A DNA stretch of 64,000 nucleotides from Reticulitermes speratus (GCA_021186555.1 JAJKFL010000007.1:4907249-4971248), one strand, 5' to 3'. Numbered from the stretch's first letter, positions 1-11,796 are shown. The notes: generated by a model not told the origin, from the letters alone. Numbers and translations are program-made.

Positions 1-689
1 TGAACATCTTTCACCTACTCAAAAAATTCGCATTTTAATAAACAAGAAGTTTATTGCCGTGCCCCAAACATCCACCACTGGATCCTGTACTGAGCCAGTT
101 TAATCATTCTCAATCTGCAAATTCAGTTTTTATAATATCCAGTCTAATGTTATCATCCCATTTACATCTATATGTGCTACCTGGTCCGTAAACTTACGGT
201 TAACCTACCAACATTTTTGTACGCATTTCTAGACTCTGCATGTCCTGATCTTCCAGCGCACTTTGGTTTCACTTCCGCAATAATACTTGTGAATATTACA
301 AATTCTCGCTATGGAATTATCTTCGTCATCTTGATACTTCCCCTTCCTTCTACTGCTTCAGCATTACTATTTCATGAAGACGTAAGCTTGGGTGAGAAAA
401 AACTCCAGTCATTCATCAACTCTGTAGGCTGCTGTATTGGGGTAATTTAACAGCTCGCTCTACGGATGCTTTTTTCCGGAGATAGAACCCATTTTACTCA
501 TTTTGTATCAGACTGAGTGTACCGGGAAGACTGTCCTCACACTGAGGTCTAGCACTTTCTTCAGCACCTTAGACTTAATATGCTTGATCTTTGACGAATA
601 GAATCGTGTGTTTGTGTATGTAGATATATATATAATTGATTTTTAGAAACGAATTGTCTAACTTTATATTATATATACCGTGCATTTCA
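1..689. other. No recognised feature
   Basis: AT-rich sequence. The 92-codon frame at 172-450 has no family features. Nothing else seen. Confidence 0.5.
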
Positions 690-1140
690 GTAATTAATTA
701 ATTATTTCATTCCAACCAATGTCCAAACACCTAACACACAACCACAACATAACACAATACACTACAGGACGATCAACAACATAGCATAAGTAAAGGATCA
801 AATATTGATCGCACAACTAATATACATAGCGAGTTGTCGAAAACATTTTTAATAACTTTTGGTATTTTATTACGACTGTCTTCAAATCAAAATCTTAATG
901 GTTCATTTTAAGAACATCAAAGAAGATAAACTAACCACTACGAACAAGATGATAAGTGATATTCAGTGATCGTGACTTACAAAAATTATATGTTGTGAAA
1001 GTGAACTGGATGCATTGAGGATTGTGAACTGTCGACGACACCCCTGATGATGGCACAGGTAGTGCCGAAACATATGTAGGGACGGAAAACACTAAAAGAG
1101 TGTAGTGCATTTGTTGGAATGAGATAACTAATTAAAGAAT
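690..1140 (+). mobile_element. Short element with inverted ends and a hammerhead-like motif
   Basis: The left end reads AATTAATTATTTCATTCCAA and the right end, inverted, reads TTAGTTATCTCATTCCAA, giving imperfect terminal inverted repeats of about 25 bp. The inside is AT-rich with no reading frame. The motif at 1041-1083 sits near the right end. It could be a non-autonomous Penelope-like or foldback derivative; the class is uncertain. Confidence 0.45.
1041..1083 (+). ncRNA. Hammerhead-like motif
   Basis: CCC, core CTGATGA, one extra T, helix GGCAC-AGGTA-GTGCC, then GAAACATATGTA and GGG. Helix I is the CCC/GGG pair. Helix III is the tiny ACA-TA-TGT hairpin, and cleavage would fall after the A before GGG. 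Confidence 0.55.
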
Positions 1141-1895
1141 TGTCTGTCAATACATCTGCTGGAATTTTTTTTTTCTCGGTTTCATTAGTAAAAGGATTTT
1201 CTAACTGACTTTGGCACAGTTGTTGATTTAGCGGCGAATGTAAACAGGTGTGTTATCGATAGCTGTGCTGTTAATTAAACTTGATTTGCATCTCCCTTTC
1301 TCGTGTCCAGGTAATGAAAATCGGATCTGTTCTAGATTCACTTTTGTAACATTGACCTCCTACAACTATAGCAGTGGTCTTAGCCGACCGGTTAGCTTTT
1401 CGCTTCTAGTTTTAATGGACACTGAATTCCGTTGCTGGTGAAGTGCAGGGAGTGAATGCAACTGGACACCAGTTTCTGCTTCGGGCTTTGTTAAGAGTAG
1501 ATCTTCAACTTCACTGCGAAGGATATATTACTTTCAGTTTTGTTAACACTGGCGAGACTGAAGTGGCATGTTAAATCAACATTTACAACAGCTGTATACG
1601 TGAATTCGGGAAAATGTAGGCACCTTCTAAAAAACTGTGATAAAAGTGACTGTTGGTTTGGTTTTGTCCGTCCGTCCGTCCGTTTGCATGGAAATACTGA
1701 GCTACTTGTGCGAGGAGATTGGTGAAATTTTATATTGTAGATCAAAGACAGGGCGATTTACATGGTGATCTGCGTAGATTTATGATAATATCGAGCTGAA
1801 TTTTTCGTGATCTGAGAAAAGTTTCAGGCAGATTTATAAGAGAGAAAATCAAAATATAGTGAATATCAAATGCATTTTTCTGAAATTGTTACAAT
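1141..1895. other. No recognised feature
   Basis: Between the short hammerhead-bearing element and the RTE-like LINE. Small overlapping open frames on both strands at 1490-1745 look like chance. Confidence 0.5.
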
Positions 1896-1904
1896 ATATT
1901 AAAA

Positions 1905-4900
1905 TCCCCTTTGTTGGTATCTTCACCTTGCCGCGGTAGAGGGGCTTGTGAGTTCCAGAGACCCTGAGAGCTAAGCCGGCGGTAGCATTGCTACCAGTAG
2001 GGTCTCCCAAGCCGGACAGATCAAAAGGGTAGGAACCAGACGAAGAGAGATGCCTAGGAGATGGGAAACCGAATAAAAACTCCCCTGATGCCGGAAGCAG
2101 CGACATCAGTAGCGACATGAAGCACAGAGCAAATGATGCTCGAGATGGTTCATGATCGTGTAGCAACAGGCGTGACCAGAGTGGTCTGAACGGCTGCTGT
2201 ACTGCGATGTGGAAAGCAAATGGAAAAACTACCACATTATTACTTTTCCTGGATAGTCTCTTCCAGAAACAGAGACAAATGCCAAATGCGAGATGCTTCC
2301 TCTGGAGACAAAACATTCCGGAGGTAAACTACTCCCCCATTTGGATCTCCGGGGGGAGTGTTTCTAGGGGAGACATCACGCGGTAATGACTACAGACAAA
2401 AGCAGAAGACACAGAATGAACATAACAGCTTCAAGATAGGCACTTGGAACGTAAGGACCTTGAATCAAGGAGGAAAACTCGAAAATTTGAAGAAAGAGAT
2501 GCAGAAGAACGCAGTGTCTGTGCTAGGTGTTAGTGAAGTGCGGTGGAAGGGTCAAGGTGAAATAAAAAGTGGTGATTATACAGTGTATTATTCTGGGGGT
2601 GACAGTGCTGAAAGAGGCGTAGCTATAGTAGTGCATAAAAGCGTAGTGAAAAGTGTTGTTAAGAAGAGAGTGTATAGTGACAGAATCATTGCTATTAAAT
2701 TGCAGGCAGAACCGGTAAGTATTTTGATAGTGCAAGTGTACATGCCAACATCGGACTATGAAGATGACAAAGTGGAAGAGTTGTATGATATAATTGAAGA
2801 AATTCTTGAAGAGGATGGAAAGGGTGCGACAAACACGATTATAATGGGAGATTGGAACAGTGTGGTTGGAGATAAAGCACATCACAACACTGTTGGACCA
2901 TATGGACTGGGAAGGAGGAATCAGAGAGGTCAAATGCTTATTGACTTCTGTGAAAGAAATGGACTTGTTATAACAAACACATGGTTCAAAAAACCTAAAA
3001 GAAGATTGTACACGTGGAAATCACCAGGAGATAGGAATCGATATCAGCTGGACTATGTACTAGTGAAACAGCGATTCAGGAACAGTGTGAAGGATGTGCA
3101 GACACTGCCTGGAGCAGATATTGACTCTGACCACAATTTACTGGTTGCAAAGATCTGCACCAGATTGAAGAAGATCATGAGGTTCCACAAGAAAAAACCA
3201 AGATGGGATTTGGAGAAGCTATATGCTCAACGACAGGTAGTACACGATAGACTAGAAGAACAGCTTGGTGCAATCAAATGTGAAAGTGGGAATGTGGAAG
3301 TGCAGTGGAACAATATCAAGAAATGTGTGTTAGATACTATGAGTGGTTTGGTTGGAAAAGTCGAGAGGAGAGCAAGAAAGCCATGGATTACACAGGAGAT
3401 GATCAGTAAAATGGATGAACGAAGGAAATGGAAGAATGTCAACAATGAAGAAGGAAGGAAGAACTACAGAAGACTGAGGAACGAATTGAAAAGAGCCACG
3501 GACAACGCCAAGAAGGAATATCTGGAGAGCATATGCGACGAGATCATAGAATTGCAAAGAATAGGACGTTATGATTTAATGTACATGAAGACAAAGGAAC
3601 TAGGTTGGAAAGAAAACCATGGGATTCGAAACATTGGCATCGAAGACTCTCAAGGCAATATAATAATAAATCAGAGACGAGTATTGCAAATTTGGGAGAA
3701 TTATATCACAGAGCTCTACGATCGAGCTAATCGACCAGAACATCTAGACGTCGAACCTGAAGATGAAGTAGATGAAGACGAGAAAGGCCCTTATATTTTG
3801 CAAAGTGAAGTGGAAAAAGCTATCAAGGAGATGAGGGATAAGAAGGCTACAGGAGATGATGATATACCTGGGGATGTACTCAAATTGTTGGGAGAAGGTG
3901 GTCTAAGGCTAATGACACAGATGATCAACAGCATGTATGTAACTGGAGAATGGCCCAGAGATTTTATTGAAGTTACAATGATTGCCTTAAAGAAGAAGCC
4001 CAAAGCTACAAAATGCAGCGACCATCGCACAATCAGCATCATCGCTCATGCAGCAAAGATAGTAGCGAGGATACTTAGAAGAAGGATTGAGAGGAAAATT
4101 GAAGATGCACTTGGAGAAGATCAGTTTGGATTTAGAAGAGGAAAAGGAACTAGGGATGCAATTGGGATGCTGAGAATAATATCAGAACGAACCTTGGTCA
4201 TAGATGAGGAATTGTGTGCTTGCTTCATAGACTGGCAGAAGGCATTTGACCGTGTCAACTGGACCAAATTAATGCAAATCCTAAAAGGAATTGGGATAGA
4301 CTGGCGCGAAAGAAGATTGATCAGCAAATTGTACATGGAACAGAGTGTCAAAATACGACTGGACCAAGGGGAGACAAGAAGTGTGAAGATTGGAAGAGGA
4401 GTTAGACAAGGTTGCTCCTTGTCACCGATTCTGTTCAACTTATACAGCGAGTACCTTACCAAGGAAGCTCTTGAAGGGTTTGGAGACTTCAAAATAGGAG
4501 GACAAGTAATTCGCACTGTGAAATATGCAGATGACCTTGTGCTACTGGCTAGAGAAGAAAAGGTGCTACAGGGCATGATTGATAGACTAATTGAAATTGG
4601 AAGACGCTATGGAATGGAAATGAATGTGGGAAAAACTAAAGTAATGAAAATCTCAAGGCAACCATCCCCAATGAAAATTATGATAGATCAAAAACAATTG
4701 GAGAATGTGGAATATTTCAATTATTTGGGTAGCATGATAACAAGTGATGCAAGGTGTACACGTGAAATTAAATACAGAATTGCCATGGCAAAAACAGCAT
4801 TCAACAAGAAGAAAAATCTTTTCACCAGCAAACTGGAATTAAATTTAAGGAAGAAACTAGTAAAGTGCTACATTTGGAGCATAGCTTTGTATGGTGCTGA

Positions 4901-5314
4901 AACGTGGACACTTCGGAAAGTAGATCAGAAGTATCTGGAAAGTTTTGAAATGTGGTGCTGGAGAAGAATGGAGAAGATCAGTTGGACCGATCGTGTGAGA
5001 AATGAAGAAGTATTACACAGAGTCAAGGAGGAGAGCAATATCGTACATACAATAAAAAGAAGAAAGGCTAACTGGATTGGTCACATCTTGCGTAGAAACT
5101 GCCTTCTGAAACACGTGATTGAAGGAAAGTTAGAAGGAAGGATAGAAATGACGGGACGACGAGGGAGAAGACGTAAGCAGCTACTGGATGACCTTAAGGA
5201 AAAGAAAAGATACTGGAAATTGAAAGAGTAAGCACTAGATCGCACCCTGTGGAGAACTCGCTTTGGAAGAGGCTACGGACCTGTCGTAAGACAGACTGCG
5301 GAATGAATGAATGA
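1905..5314 (+). mobile_element. Near full-length RTE-like non-LTR retrotransposon
   Basis: It consists of a 5' untranslated region starting with TCCCCTTT (with CCTTGCCGCGGTAGAGG near 1927), one long reading frame, and a 3' end of GAATGAATGAATGA. The 9-bp sequence ATATTAAAA lies on both sides (1896-1904 and 5315-5323) and is the likely target-site duplication, though it is short and AT-rich. Four more pieces of the same family lie in the window (30788-31022, 33974-34145, 35941-36457 and the parent copy itself), all sharing the 3' end, as expected of 5'-truncated LINE copies. Confidence 0.85.
2358..5231 (+). CDS. Endonuclease-reverse transcriptase of RTE-like LINE (957 aa, early stop)
   Basis: It encodes the single polyprotein that copies the element by target-primed reverse transcription in the nucleus. 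Residues 25-265 are an APE-type endonuclease: GTWNVRTL (28-35), SEVRW (59-63), GDWN (164-167), QLDYVLV (230-236) and SDHN (257-260). The reverse transcriptase follows: FIDWQKAFDRV (about 623-633), GRGVRQGCSLSP (about 679-690) and the catalytic YADD (723-726). A C-terminal domain with ALYGAETWTLRK and WCWRRMEKISW comes last. Family members are often mis-annotated as craniofacial development protein 2-like. In this copy the reading frame ends at TAA (5229-5231), where the copy at 35941-36457 has GAA; the original stop is TGA at 5304-5306, 24 codons further on. All catalytic motifs are present, so loss of activity would rest on this one change. The clade is inferred from layout. Confidence 0.88.
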   Translation: MFLGETSRGNDYRQKQKTQNEHNSFKIGTWNVRTLNQGGKLENLKKEMQKNAVSVLGVSEVRWKGQGEIKSGDYTVYYSGGDSAERGVAIVVHKSVVKSVVKKRVYSDRIIAIKLQAEPVSILIVQVYMPTSDYEDDKVEELYDIIEEILEEDGKGATNTIIMGDWNSVVGDKAHHNTVGPYGLGRRNQRGQMLIDFCERNGLVITNTWFKKPKRRLYTWKSPGDRNRYQLDYVLVKQRFRNSVKDVQTLPGADIDSDHNLLVAKICTRLKKIMRFHKKKPRWDLEKLYAQRQVVHDRLEEQLGAIKCESGNVEVQWNNIKKCVLDTMSGLVGKVERRARKPWITQEMISKMDERRKWKNVNNEEGRKNYRRLRNELKRATDNAKKEYLESICDEIIELQRIGRYDLMYMKTKELGWKENHGIRNIGIEDSQGNIIINQRRVLQIWENYITELYDRANRPEHLDVEPEDEVDEDEKGPYILQSEVEKAIKEMRDKKATGDDDIPGDVLKLLGEGGLRLMTQMINSMYVTGEWPRDFIEVTMIALKKKPKATKCSDHRTISIIAHAAKIVARILRRRIERKIEDALGEDQFGFRRGKGTRDAIGMLRIISERTLVIDEELCACFIDWQKAFDRVNWTKLMQILKGIGIDWRERRLISKLYMEQSVKIRLDQGETRSVKIGRGVRQGCSLSPILFNLYSEYLTKEALEGFGDFKIGGQVIRTVKYADDLVLLAREEKVLQGMIDRLIEIGRRYGMEMNVGKTKVMKISRQPSPMKIMIDQKQLENVEYFNYLGSMITSDARCTREIKYRIAMAKTAFNKKKNLFTSKLELNLRKKLVKCYIWSIALYGAETWTLRKVDQKYLESFEMWCWRRMEKISWTDRVRNEEVLHRVKEESNIVHTIKRRKANWIGHILRRNCLLKHVIEGKLEGRIEMTGRRGRRRKQLLDDLKEKKRYWKLKE

Positions 5315-5323
5315 ATATTAAAA

Positions 5324-6904
5324 GAAATCTACAGTGCCAGGAAAGTCACAGATAATACGAGTATGTCGCTAGGTGGTTGCAATTACCTTCCGGGAAATTA
5401 AGGAAAAATACAGCAGTTATATTTAGTAGTCTACTTATTGCTTTGCGCTTCATTAATTCCGTCTGATCTTGTGAAATAATTTATGTGGCCGGACTTGTGA
5501 AAATTGAGAAATTATGTAATGACCTGTAGATACGATCTGTTCAGCCGCATTGTGGGTATAAATAAGGCTAATAGCCAGCGAACCGTCCTTTTTTATGTAT
5601 TATTTATTCCTTGCTATGAATGTTGCTAAATTCTTTAAAAACGTGTGAAGAGAGGATGACCTGAAATAGGTCGAAACATGTAGTTCTGTATAATAAATTG
5701 AATGTAGTTGTGTCTGGACGGATGTTGACGTGGATTTATGGAATATGAATTAGTTGCAGCACATTATTTTTTCAAAACTGCTTTGTATGATTTGCATAAT
5801 GCTCTTTCCTGGTGATTTAAATTATGATTGAACAGAGATATTGGAATAGAAGCTGTTTGTATAAGCTTATGAGATCAACTGTGGTGAGTTCAATTTCATT
5901 GTAACCTCTAATAGGAAATGAGTAGGAAATTATTCCATTTGGCTGGAATTCTCATCTGATAATCGATTTGTAATGTCATGATATAGGCAGATTATGAATA
6001 TGAATACAAATTGTTTAAGAAATGTTATGTACACGATCACCTCCTTTGTACAGTTTTTTTCCCTGTGTAGCTCAGTGTGGTAAGAGAGACTGTTCGGGAT
6101 ACGGTGTGCTCTCATCGAATATGACAGAGTTGTCTGTCGGTTGTGTCTGACTTCTTAATGTATTGCCACTATATTTCTTATTATAGAGTCAGGTTAACTG
6201 CTTTTAGGGAGAGGTGGTATTTCTGTGAACTCTGCCTGTTAGATTTGATCACTAGCACCTCACAGTAACATCCTTCCTTCCTGTCTGGTAATCTTGAAGA
6301 TTCCCGTGAGGATAACTAGCTGTGGTATACACCTGAATGTTATAAATACTCGGACTGTTTTCATCATATATAGGAACGTCGCATCACGGTTAACGACTTT
6401 ACTTGACCGCGAGCGTCGAACTCTCCTTGGTCAATATAGCATCTTCTTTTGTCACCTTGGGTTCAAGGTTTACCGCTGTCAGGCGGTTGCCCTCGCACCC
6501 TGTGGTAAATTATGAGTACTTCATCTTGTGCCCATACATTTTAGGAATTAGGCAACTGGACTATTTATTCCTCTGTCCGTTGCTCACAGATTATTCGAAA
6601 CTTAGAGATTTCTGGAGCAATTACCTTCCATCCCTCAGTGACGTTTCCTTGAATGGACCTCTATTGTGAGCTGTATGACACCAAGGACTCGAAATGTGTG
6701 TACAAAGTTTAGTCGTCATTCTTTGTATATGGATGGCTTCGAACGCCCCTAACTGAGGGCTAGCAATGCTTTTGCCTCATAAACAGGTATACAAAACAGT
6801 GTTCGGCTACAGTTATTTGGAAGTCAATAATTACAAAATATTTCCACCGGTTGATAAATACAACAAGGAAAAAATCACCGTAGACGCGCGTATAATAAAT
6901 TCTT
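5324..6904. other. No gene seen; one degenerate hammerhead-like motif
   Basis: Apart from the motif at 5648-5688 I see only non-coding sequence with short chance frames. Confidence 0.5.
5648..5688 (+). ncRNA. Hammerhead-like motif, degenerate core
   Basis: GGATGA followed by a helix GACCT-GAAAT-AGGTC and then GAAACATGTAG. The first core bases differ from CTGANGA, so this is a decayed member of the set described at 34214-34257. Confidence 0.35.
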
Positions 6905-7085
6905 CACCACACTCGGTACGACTCCCCTGGACGAGTGATCAGCCCGACGCAGAGACCCGTACCTGACAACACGCAACACACGCAAGAGACAGACATCCAC
7001 GCCCTCGGCGGGATTTGAACCCGCAATCCCAAGAAGCGAGCGGTCGCAGACCCACGCCTTAGACCACGCGGACACTGGGATTGGC
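6905..7085 (-). mobile_element. SINE family 1, 3'-truncated copy
   Basis: tRNA-derived head on the minus strand: GCC-ATCCCAGTG start, an A-box region CCGCGTGGTCTAAGG and a B box GGTTCAAATCC. The tail of the family, with its final A-run, is missing. Confidence 0.8.
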
Positions 7086-7604
7086 ATATCAAGATATTAC
7101 ACTACTCTGTAATCTTAGCAATTGACGGCTTCGGTTAATAGCACATTTAAGAAGACGTTACTAATGATAACATTCAGCGCGAATTGTGCTGAGACGCCTG
7201 GCACAACCAAACCTTAGTAAGTGCATTTAACAATGACGACAGTCCGTTTTTCGAGTACAGTGTCACTGCGCGGGACAACTAGATACGCCGCAGGGTCGTA
7301 TTTGTAGCAGTTCAGTGCTAGGCATGTCCATGTACCAGACATCATTGATAAAATATCTGCTCTTACCGGACTGGTAAAAGTACATGTAAAAAGTTATAAG
7401 ACTTCATGTTTTACAGTGGGTGTTCTTCTGACTTCTTGCGCCGTTTAAGGTCATAAGCTGGTTCCGATGTTTCGGTGGAACATTGCTTTGTCATACACCT
7501 GAACCAGTTGCGTAAGAACAAGGTCCCTCCGAAACGTGGGAACAAACATATTATCCTTGCGGCCCTAAGAAACCAGAAGGTCATCGTTTGAAAAGTAAAG
7601 TTTT

Positions 7605-7845
7605 CTCTGTGCAATATATGAAGGCATAAGGAGGCAGTGAGTTATAGCTCCATTCATTCTTAACCTCGGCAGCAGGTGAGGGCGAATGGTCAGCTTCATG
7701 ACCAGTCACTTTGCATCGGGGAAAGTGCCCTCGGTACCGAGTGACATGAGGCTTGGTGGGCGCCACAACCGGTCTGGACGCCTTGACGAAGATATAAATC
7801 TCTTTACCCTGCCGGCAACCGGGACCTCGGTCCTCATCGTTGGAT
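7605..7845 (-). mobile_element. SINE family 2-related, strongly diverged copy
   Basis: The recognisable body order ATGAAGGC, CTTAACCTCGGC, GCTTCATG, GGTCTGGACG and a CTGCCGGCAACCGGGACC head remnant identifies it, but many positions differ from the other copies. The reading frames here are not genes. Confidence 0.55.
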
Positions 7846-8467
7846 GTTCCGTAGAAAGGAAAATCTTGCTAGGAGCGCTCTGCTGAGAATTTTCTCCCCC
7901 AGAAGTAACGACACAGTTCTCATTAGGCAGGTGAATACAGACCATGTGGCTTCAACCTGTTAAGTTACTTTCACAAGGGAACTGTGTATACGCAGAAAGT
8001 CAGTCCCATTTCGCTGCTGTTTTCCAAATACATGTATCAGTTTTATGAAAGTAACAAGTAGCGCTATAGAGTCTACACGTTCGGTAACGTCAAAACGTCG
8101 CTTCGGTCAAAAAGTTATTTTCCTTTTTTTCCTAAAGGTAATCTTGTATAAATACTTCTTAATTATATTCCATTTTTATGCACTAATGGTCGACATTTAT
8201 ATTAATATTATAATCTAAATATAGTATTATTCCTATATAATTCATTATAATAAATTATATTTTATATTTTACTTTCCCAAATAATAATAATAATTCCATT
8301 CTCATCTTTATCTAGTCCACAACCTGCTCAGGTTAGGTGACCAGTGGTGGGATTTTGTGAACACGGTAATGAACTCTGTTTTCCATAAAAACCGGAGAAT
8401 TTTTTACATTGTAGCTGAGCAACTAATAGCTTCTCACAAAGGAGTCTACTGGTAAAGATAACACGGT

Positions 8468-8743
8468 AAATTTCACCCTAGAACAGGCCATGAAGGCCCA
8501 GAGGAGGAATAGAGGTATAGCTCTTCTCTTTCTTTAACCTCGGCGCTAGATGGGGGTGGGTGGTCAAACCCACGCCCCGGCCGCTTTACCCCCGGGAAAG
8601 GGAGTCGGTACCCATTTTACAGCAGGCTGGGTGGGCCCCAGGGCCGGTCTGGGCGGGTGCGGAAAATGTCGCCCCCAGAGGGATTTGATCCCCGGACCGT
8701 CCAGCCAGTAGCGAGTAGCTATACCGACTGAGCTATCGCGGCC
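8468..8743 (-). mobile_element. SINE family 2 copy
   Basis: Minus strand: GGCCGCGATAGCTCAGTCGG head, B box GGGATCAAATCCC type, then a conserved body ending in GGCCTTCATGGCCTGTTC and TAGGGTGAAATTT. The head is tRNA-like and independent of family 1. Confidence 0.85.
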
Positions 8744-9540
8744 TACTCAGCTCTTTTCTGCTCGAAATTTTTTTAGTCATAAAATGTTTCACTATTTACA
8801 TAGTTAACAAAGGCGAAAGGATGATTGATGCAAAGACAAAAAAATTCAGTGTATTTAAGAATCGGCCCATAAAAGAAGTGCTGGTAAAGTTATGTGCCTT
8901 CTTGAACAAGGCATTAGGCGGGTTTTCATTTTAATGTCCATCAGTTTGCGATAGTACAAACAGCTTAGGACGCAGCATTGTAGTTTGCAGATGGTACAAG
9001 TGGAATCCTAATATTATTTGCTTTTTCATCGCTCTTGGTTCTGAAACTTGGAAGGGTTTGCACAAAACACTAACTTTGTCTTTCCTTTTGTAAGGGAGTC
9101 GACTGCTCTTACATTAGCGGAAGATCGTCTTATAAGTGGCTGTCCATGGAAATGAGTCTAAGAAGAAAGAAACAGGCGGCTGGAATTATTACGTAAGAGG
9201 AGCTTCAAATGTTTAATCTTGATTACATTTTATTTGGGTGATACAATGAAGGGTAGGAATGTAGCACGCGCGGCATACGCAATTCCTACGGCTATCAGCC
9301 GGAAACCCTGACGGGAAGAACGTACTTAGGGATAAAATGAGACCAACAGAAAGCACTTATAGTCTGTCTTGCTGTTTTACCATTACTTACTATTATAATA
9401 TCCTACGTGTTTCGGCTCTTTATGGGTCGTCAGCAGGGAGAAACAGATACTGGTAAAAGAGATGTATAAACATTTGTGTATATGGTCATTAAGAAATGCA
9501 AATTGTGCGTGTAAAAACATACGAGCACGCTAAACACGTA

Positions 9541-9895
9541 AAGCAATCCCATTATAGGCCTGGACAGGCTGTTAGGGTTCCAGGAGGTTGAGGCTCCCAG
9601 ATTTCTAGACAGTCGGCACATGAAGGTGGTAAGGTTGTCAGCCTTACGCACCGGCAGCCTTTACCCCCCCCCCCCCCCCCCCAGGAAATACTACTGGTAC
9701 TCATTTCTGTTAGATGCTGAGTCGACCCCAGGACCATAGTGCGGCCGAAAGGATTATGTCAATGAAAACACTATTTGGAAAGTACGTGGGTCATATCTCG
9801 AGTGCAGCAAATTTCATCTTTGTTATTTCAGGTACTTTTCTACCTGTTTCCTGTCCTAATATTGAAAACTCATATCACATCATTTACGTGGGAAA
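9541..9895 (+). repeat. Unclassified 350-bp dispersed repeat, copy 1
   Basis: Shares about 350 bp with 14354-14695: GGTTCCAGGAGGTTGAGGCT, GAGTCGACCCCAGG, ATTATGTCAATGAAAA, GTACGTGGGTCATATCTCG, CTGTTTCCTGTCC. A run of 19 C begins near 9664. No termini or coding part are visible. Confidence 0.7.
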
Positions 9896-9965
9896 TATTA
9901 ATACTTATAGGAATTTATCGTGGATGACAGGATAATATTAAAATTATATTAGGGAAATAAGTTAC

Positions 9966-10231
9966 GCCGATCCCAGTGGCCGCGCGGTCTAAGGGTGGGT
10001 CTACGGACTCTCGCTTGCTGGGATTGTGGGTTCGAATCCCGCCGGGGGCACGGATGCCTGTCTGTTGTGAGTGTTGTGTGTTGTCAGGTAGAGGTCTCTG
10101 TGACGGGCTGATCACTCGTCCATCCAGAGGAGTCCTACCGACTGTGGTGTGTCTGAGTGTGATCGTGAAACTTCGAAAAATGAGGAGGCCTAGGCCCCCT
10201 AGGGGCTGTCGAGCTATAGGAAAAAAATAAT
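9966..10231 (+). mobile_element. SINE family 1, complete copy with target-site duplication
   Basis: About 260 bp starting GCCGATCCCAGTGGCCGCGCGG. The A-box region TGGCCGCGCGG and B box GGTTCGAATCC match the pattern of type-2 (long variable arm, Leu/Ser-like) tRNAs, so transcription by RNA polymerase III is expected. It ends in an A-rich tail. The 10-bp AATAAGTTAC lies on both sides (9956-9965 and 10232-10241). Confidence 0.9.
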
Positions 10232-10241
10232 AATAAGTTAC

Positions 10242-11589
10242 GTATAATGGCGTGTACGTGATTGACTTGATTCAGGAGAGGAATCGGAGAACACAGCAGT
10301 GAAAGTTCGAGGTCTGTTAGCAACTGTTGTATTCACCTGAACGTTTCTGCTTGATGGTGTTAGTCTTTATTTCATACTGATTTATGAAGCACAATAATTA
10401 CAAGAGGAGTTTGAATGTTGTCAGGCACAGTCCCTGCTATTACTCCAGTGTTCTGCACAGTTGTAAACAGAATTGTTAAGTCGTGTATTGACATGTCTTT
10501 GTTCTCGAATCTGAAAAGTTAGAATGAATGTTTTGTTTTTAGTTAAGTTAGCTGTAACAGCAATGATATAAGCAGCACGTCGTTACAACACTATAAATAG
10601 AACTGTGTGTACAGTCACTGCAGTTTGAAGTCCCGTATGTTTATATTAATTCTTATCGTAATATTGTTCATATATTTTTGTAGCTTGTCTACCAATTTAC
10701 AGAAATCTACTTCAGGTGCTTCTGGCCAGTGTAGTGACTGACAAGGTTTTCATTCATTGTAAGTATTTCTTCCAAAGTGTACATAATTATGAGATAACAC
10801 TAAACGTATTATGTGCCTATATAAATTCACTCTGATATCCTGACATCCACCACCGTGCTGAATTATAGGACATGCAGGTACAAGTATGTATGATATGATT
10901 TTGTAGCAGCGGTGACGGTCACAATTAGTGCCTTCAGGGTTATGACACTGTGTACAAGCTGAAGATTTCGCGTCACAGGCCTGTACAGGCACTTAGGGAT
11001 CCAGGAGGTTGGGGGTCCCAGAATTTCTAGATAATCGGCACATGAAGGTGGTAAGGTTGTCAGCCCTACGTACTGGCCGCCTTTGCCCCCAGGATGACAC
11101 TGTGTGGTCTGCTATAAACTTAACTCCTGCCTTCTGAACTTTGCTACATTTCTAAACGTGTATGCCTGGTATTGGAAATAATGTATTTTTTTATATAATT
11201 TTTTTCTCAGTAAATTTCTAATTTAAATTACCGTTTTGTTCCTCTTTTGAGCAACTCGGTTAATATCAAGACAGTGGGGAAGCTGTCTGTGTCCGTCTGT
11301 CCATGCTCATACAGTATACTCCAAAGGACTCGGAGAATGTTTATGTAATTTTGTGGTTAGAATTTCCATTAAAGGTTTCTTGCTAACTTATTGGGGTCCG
11401 TATGTGTTGAATATTTGGAATAACTGGAAAAGAGCTTTGCAGTTTGTAAAATCGCCTTGAAAGACTTTGAAAAATGAATGCGTTACAGAAGAACACATGT
11501 GTTTGTGTCTTGTCACTAGCTGTAGGCTACTGACCGTTTTATTGTTACTGAGAATATCATTTTCCCGTAACTTTACTCTACCTGGAAGT
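10242..11589. other. Intergenic 3' of gene 1
   Basis: Contains only the short dispersed repeat at 10975-11098. No coding potential recognised. Confidence 0.5.
10975..11098 (+). repeat. Unclassified dispersed repeat, short copy
   Basis: Matches the first 125 bp of the repeat at 9541-9895 (GGCCTGTACAGGCACTTAGG through CGCCTTTGCCCCCAGGA). Confidence 0.65.
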
Positions 11590-11796
11590 GTCCTCGCTGC
11601 CAATTTTCGCCTCGTCACTGGTCATGACTACCTGCAGCGACACCTGTACAAGATTGGAATAAAGGATTCTCCGATGTGCGCACTGTGCGACGACGCAGAA
11701 GAAATGGACCTTGGCCACATCCAAAAATGTCAGAGCTCGACAGATAACATGAACAACGCCAACATCCGAGATAGGTGGTGGAATCTATCAAACTAA
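11590..11796 (+). pseudogene. C-terminal fragment of a Jockey/I-type non-LTR polyprotein
   Basis: Translation contains LAANFRLVTGHDYLQRHLYK and a zinc-knuckle-like CALCDDAEEMDLGHIQKC (C-x2-C-x9-H-x3-C). This matches the layout at the end of the ORF2 protein in Jockey- and I-related LINEs. Only this end survives; upstream sequence in the same frame is unrelated. It is a dead 5'-truncated copy. Confidence 0.7.

Larger units (their letters stand above)
7086..9540. other. Intergenic, with two minus-strand SINE 2-type copies
   Basis: Outside the SINE-like stretches at 7605-7845 and 8468-8743 it is AT-rich without recognisable genes. GTTCCGATGTTTCGGTGGAA near 7459 resembles the tip of the hairpin repeats. 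Confidence 0.5.

Noticed and set aside
9966..10040. A true tRNA gene
   Set aside because: The A and B boxes are present, but the acceptor stem and anticodon arm do not fold as a working tRNA, and the unit continues into a SINE body with A-tail and target duplication.
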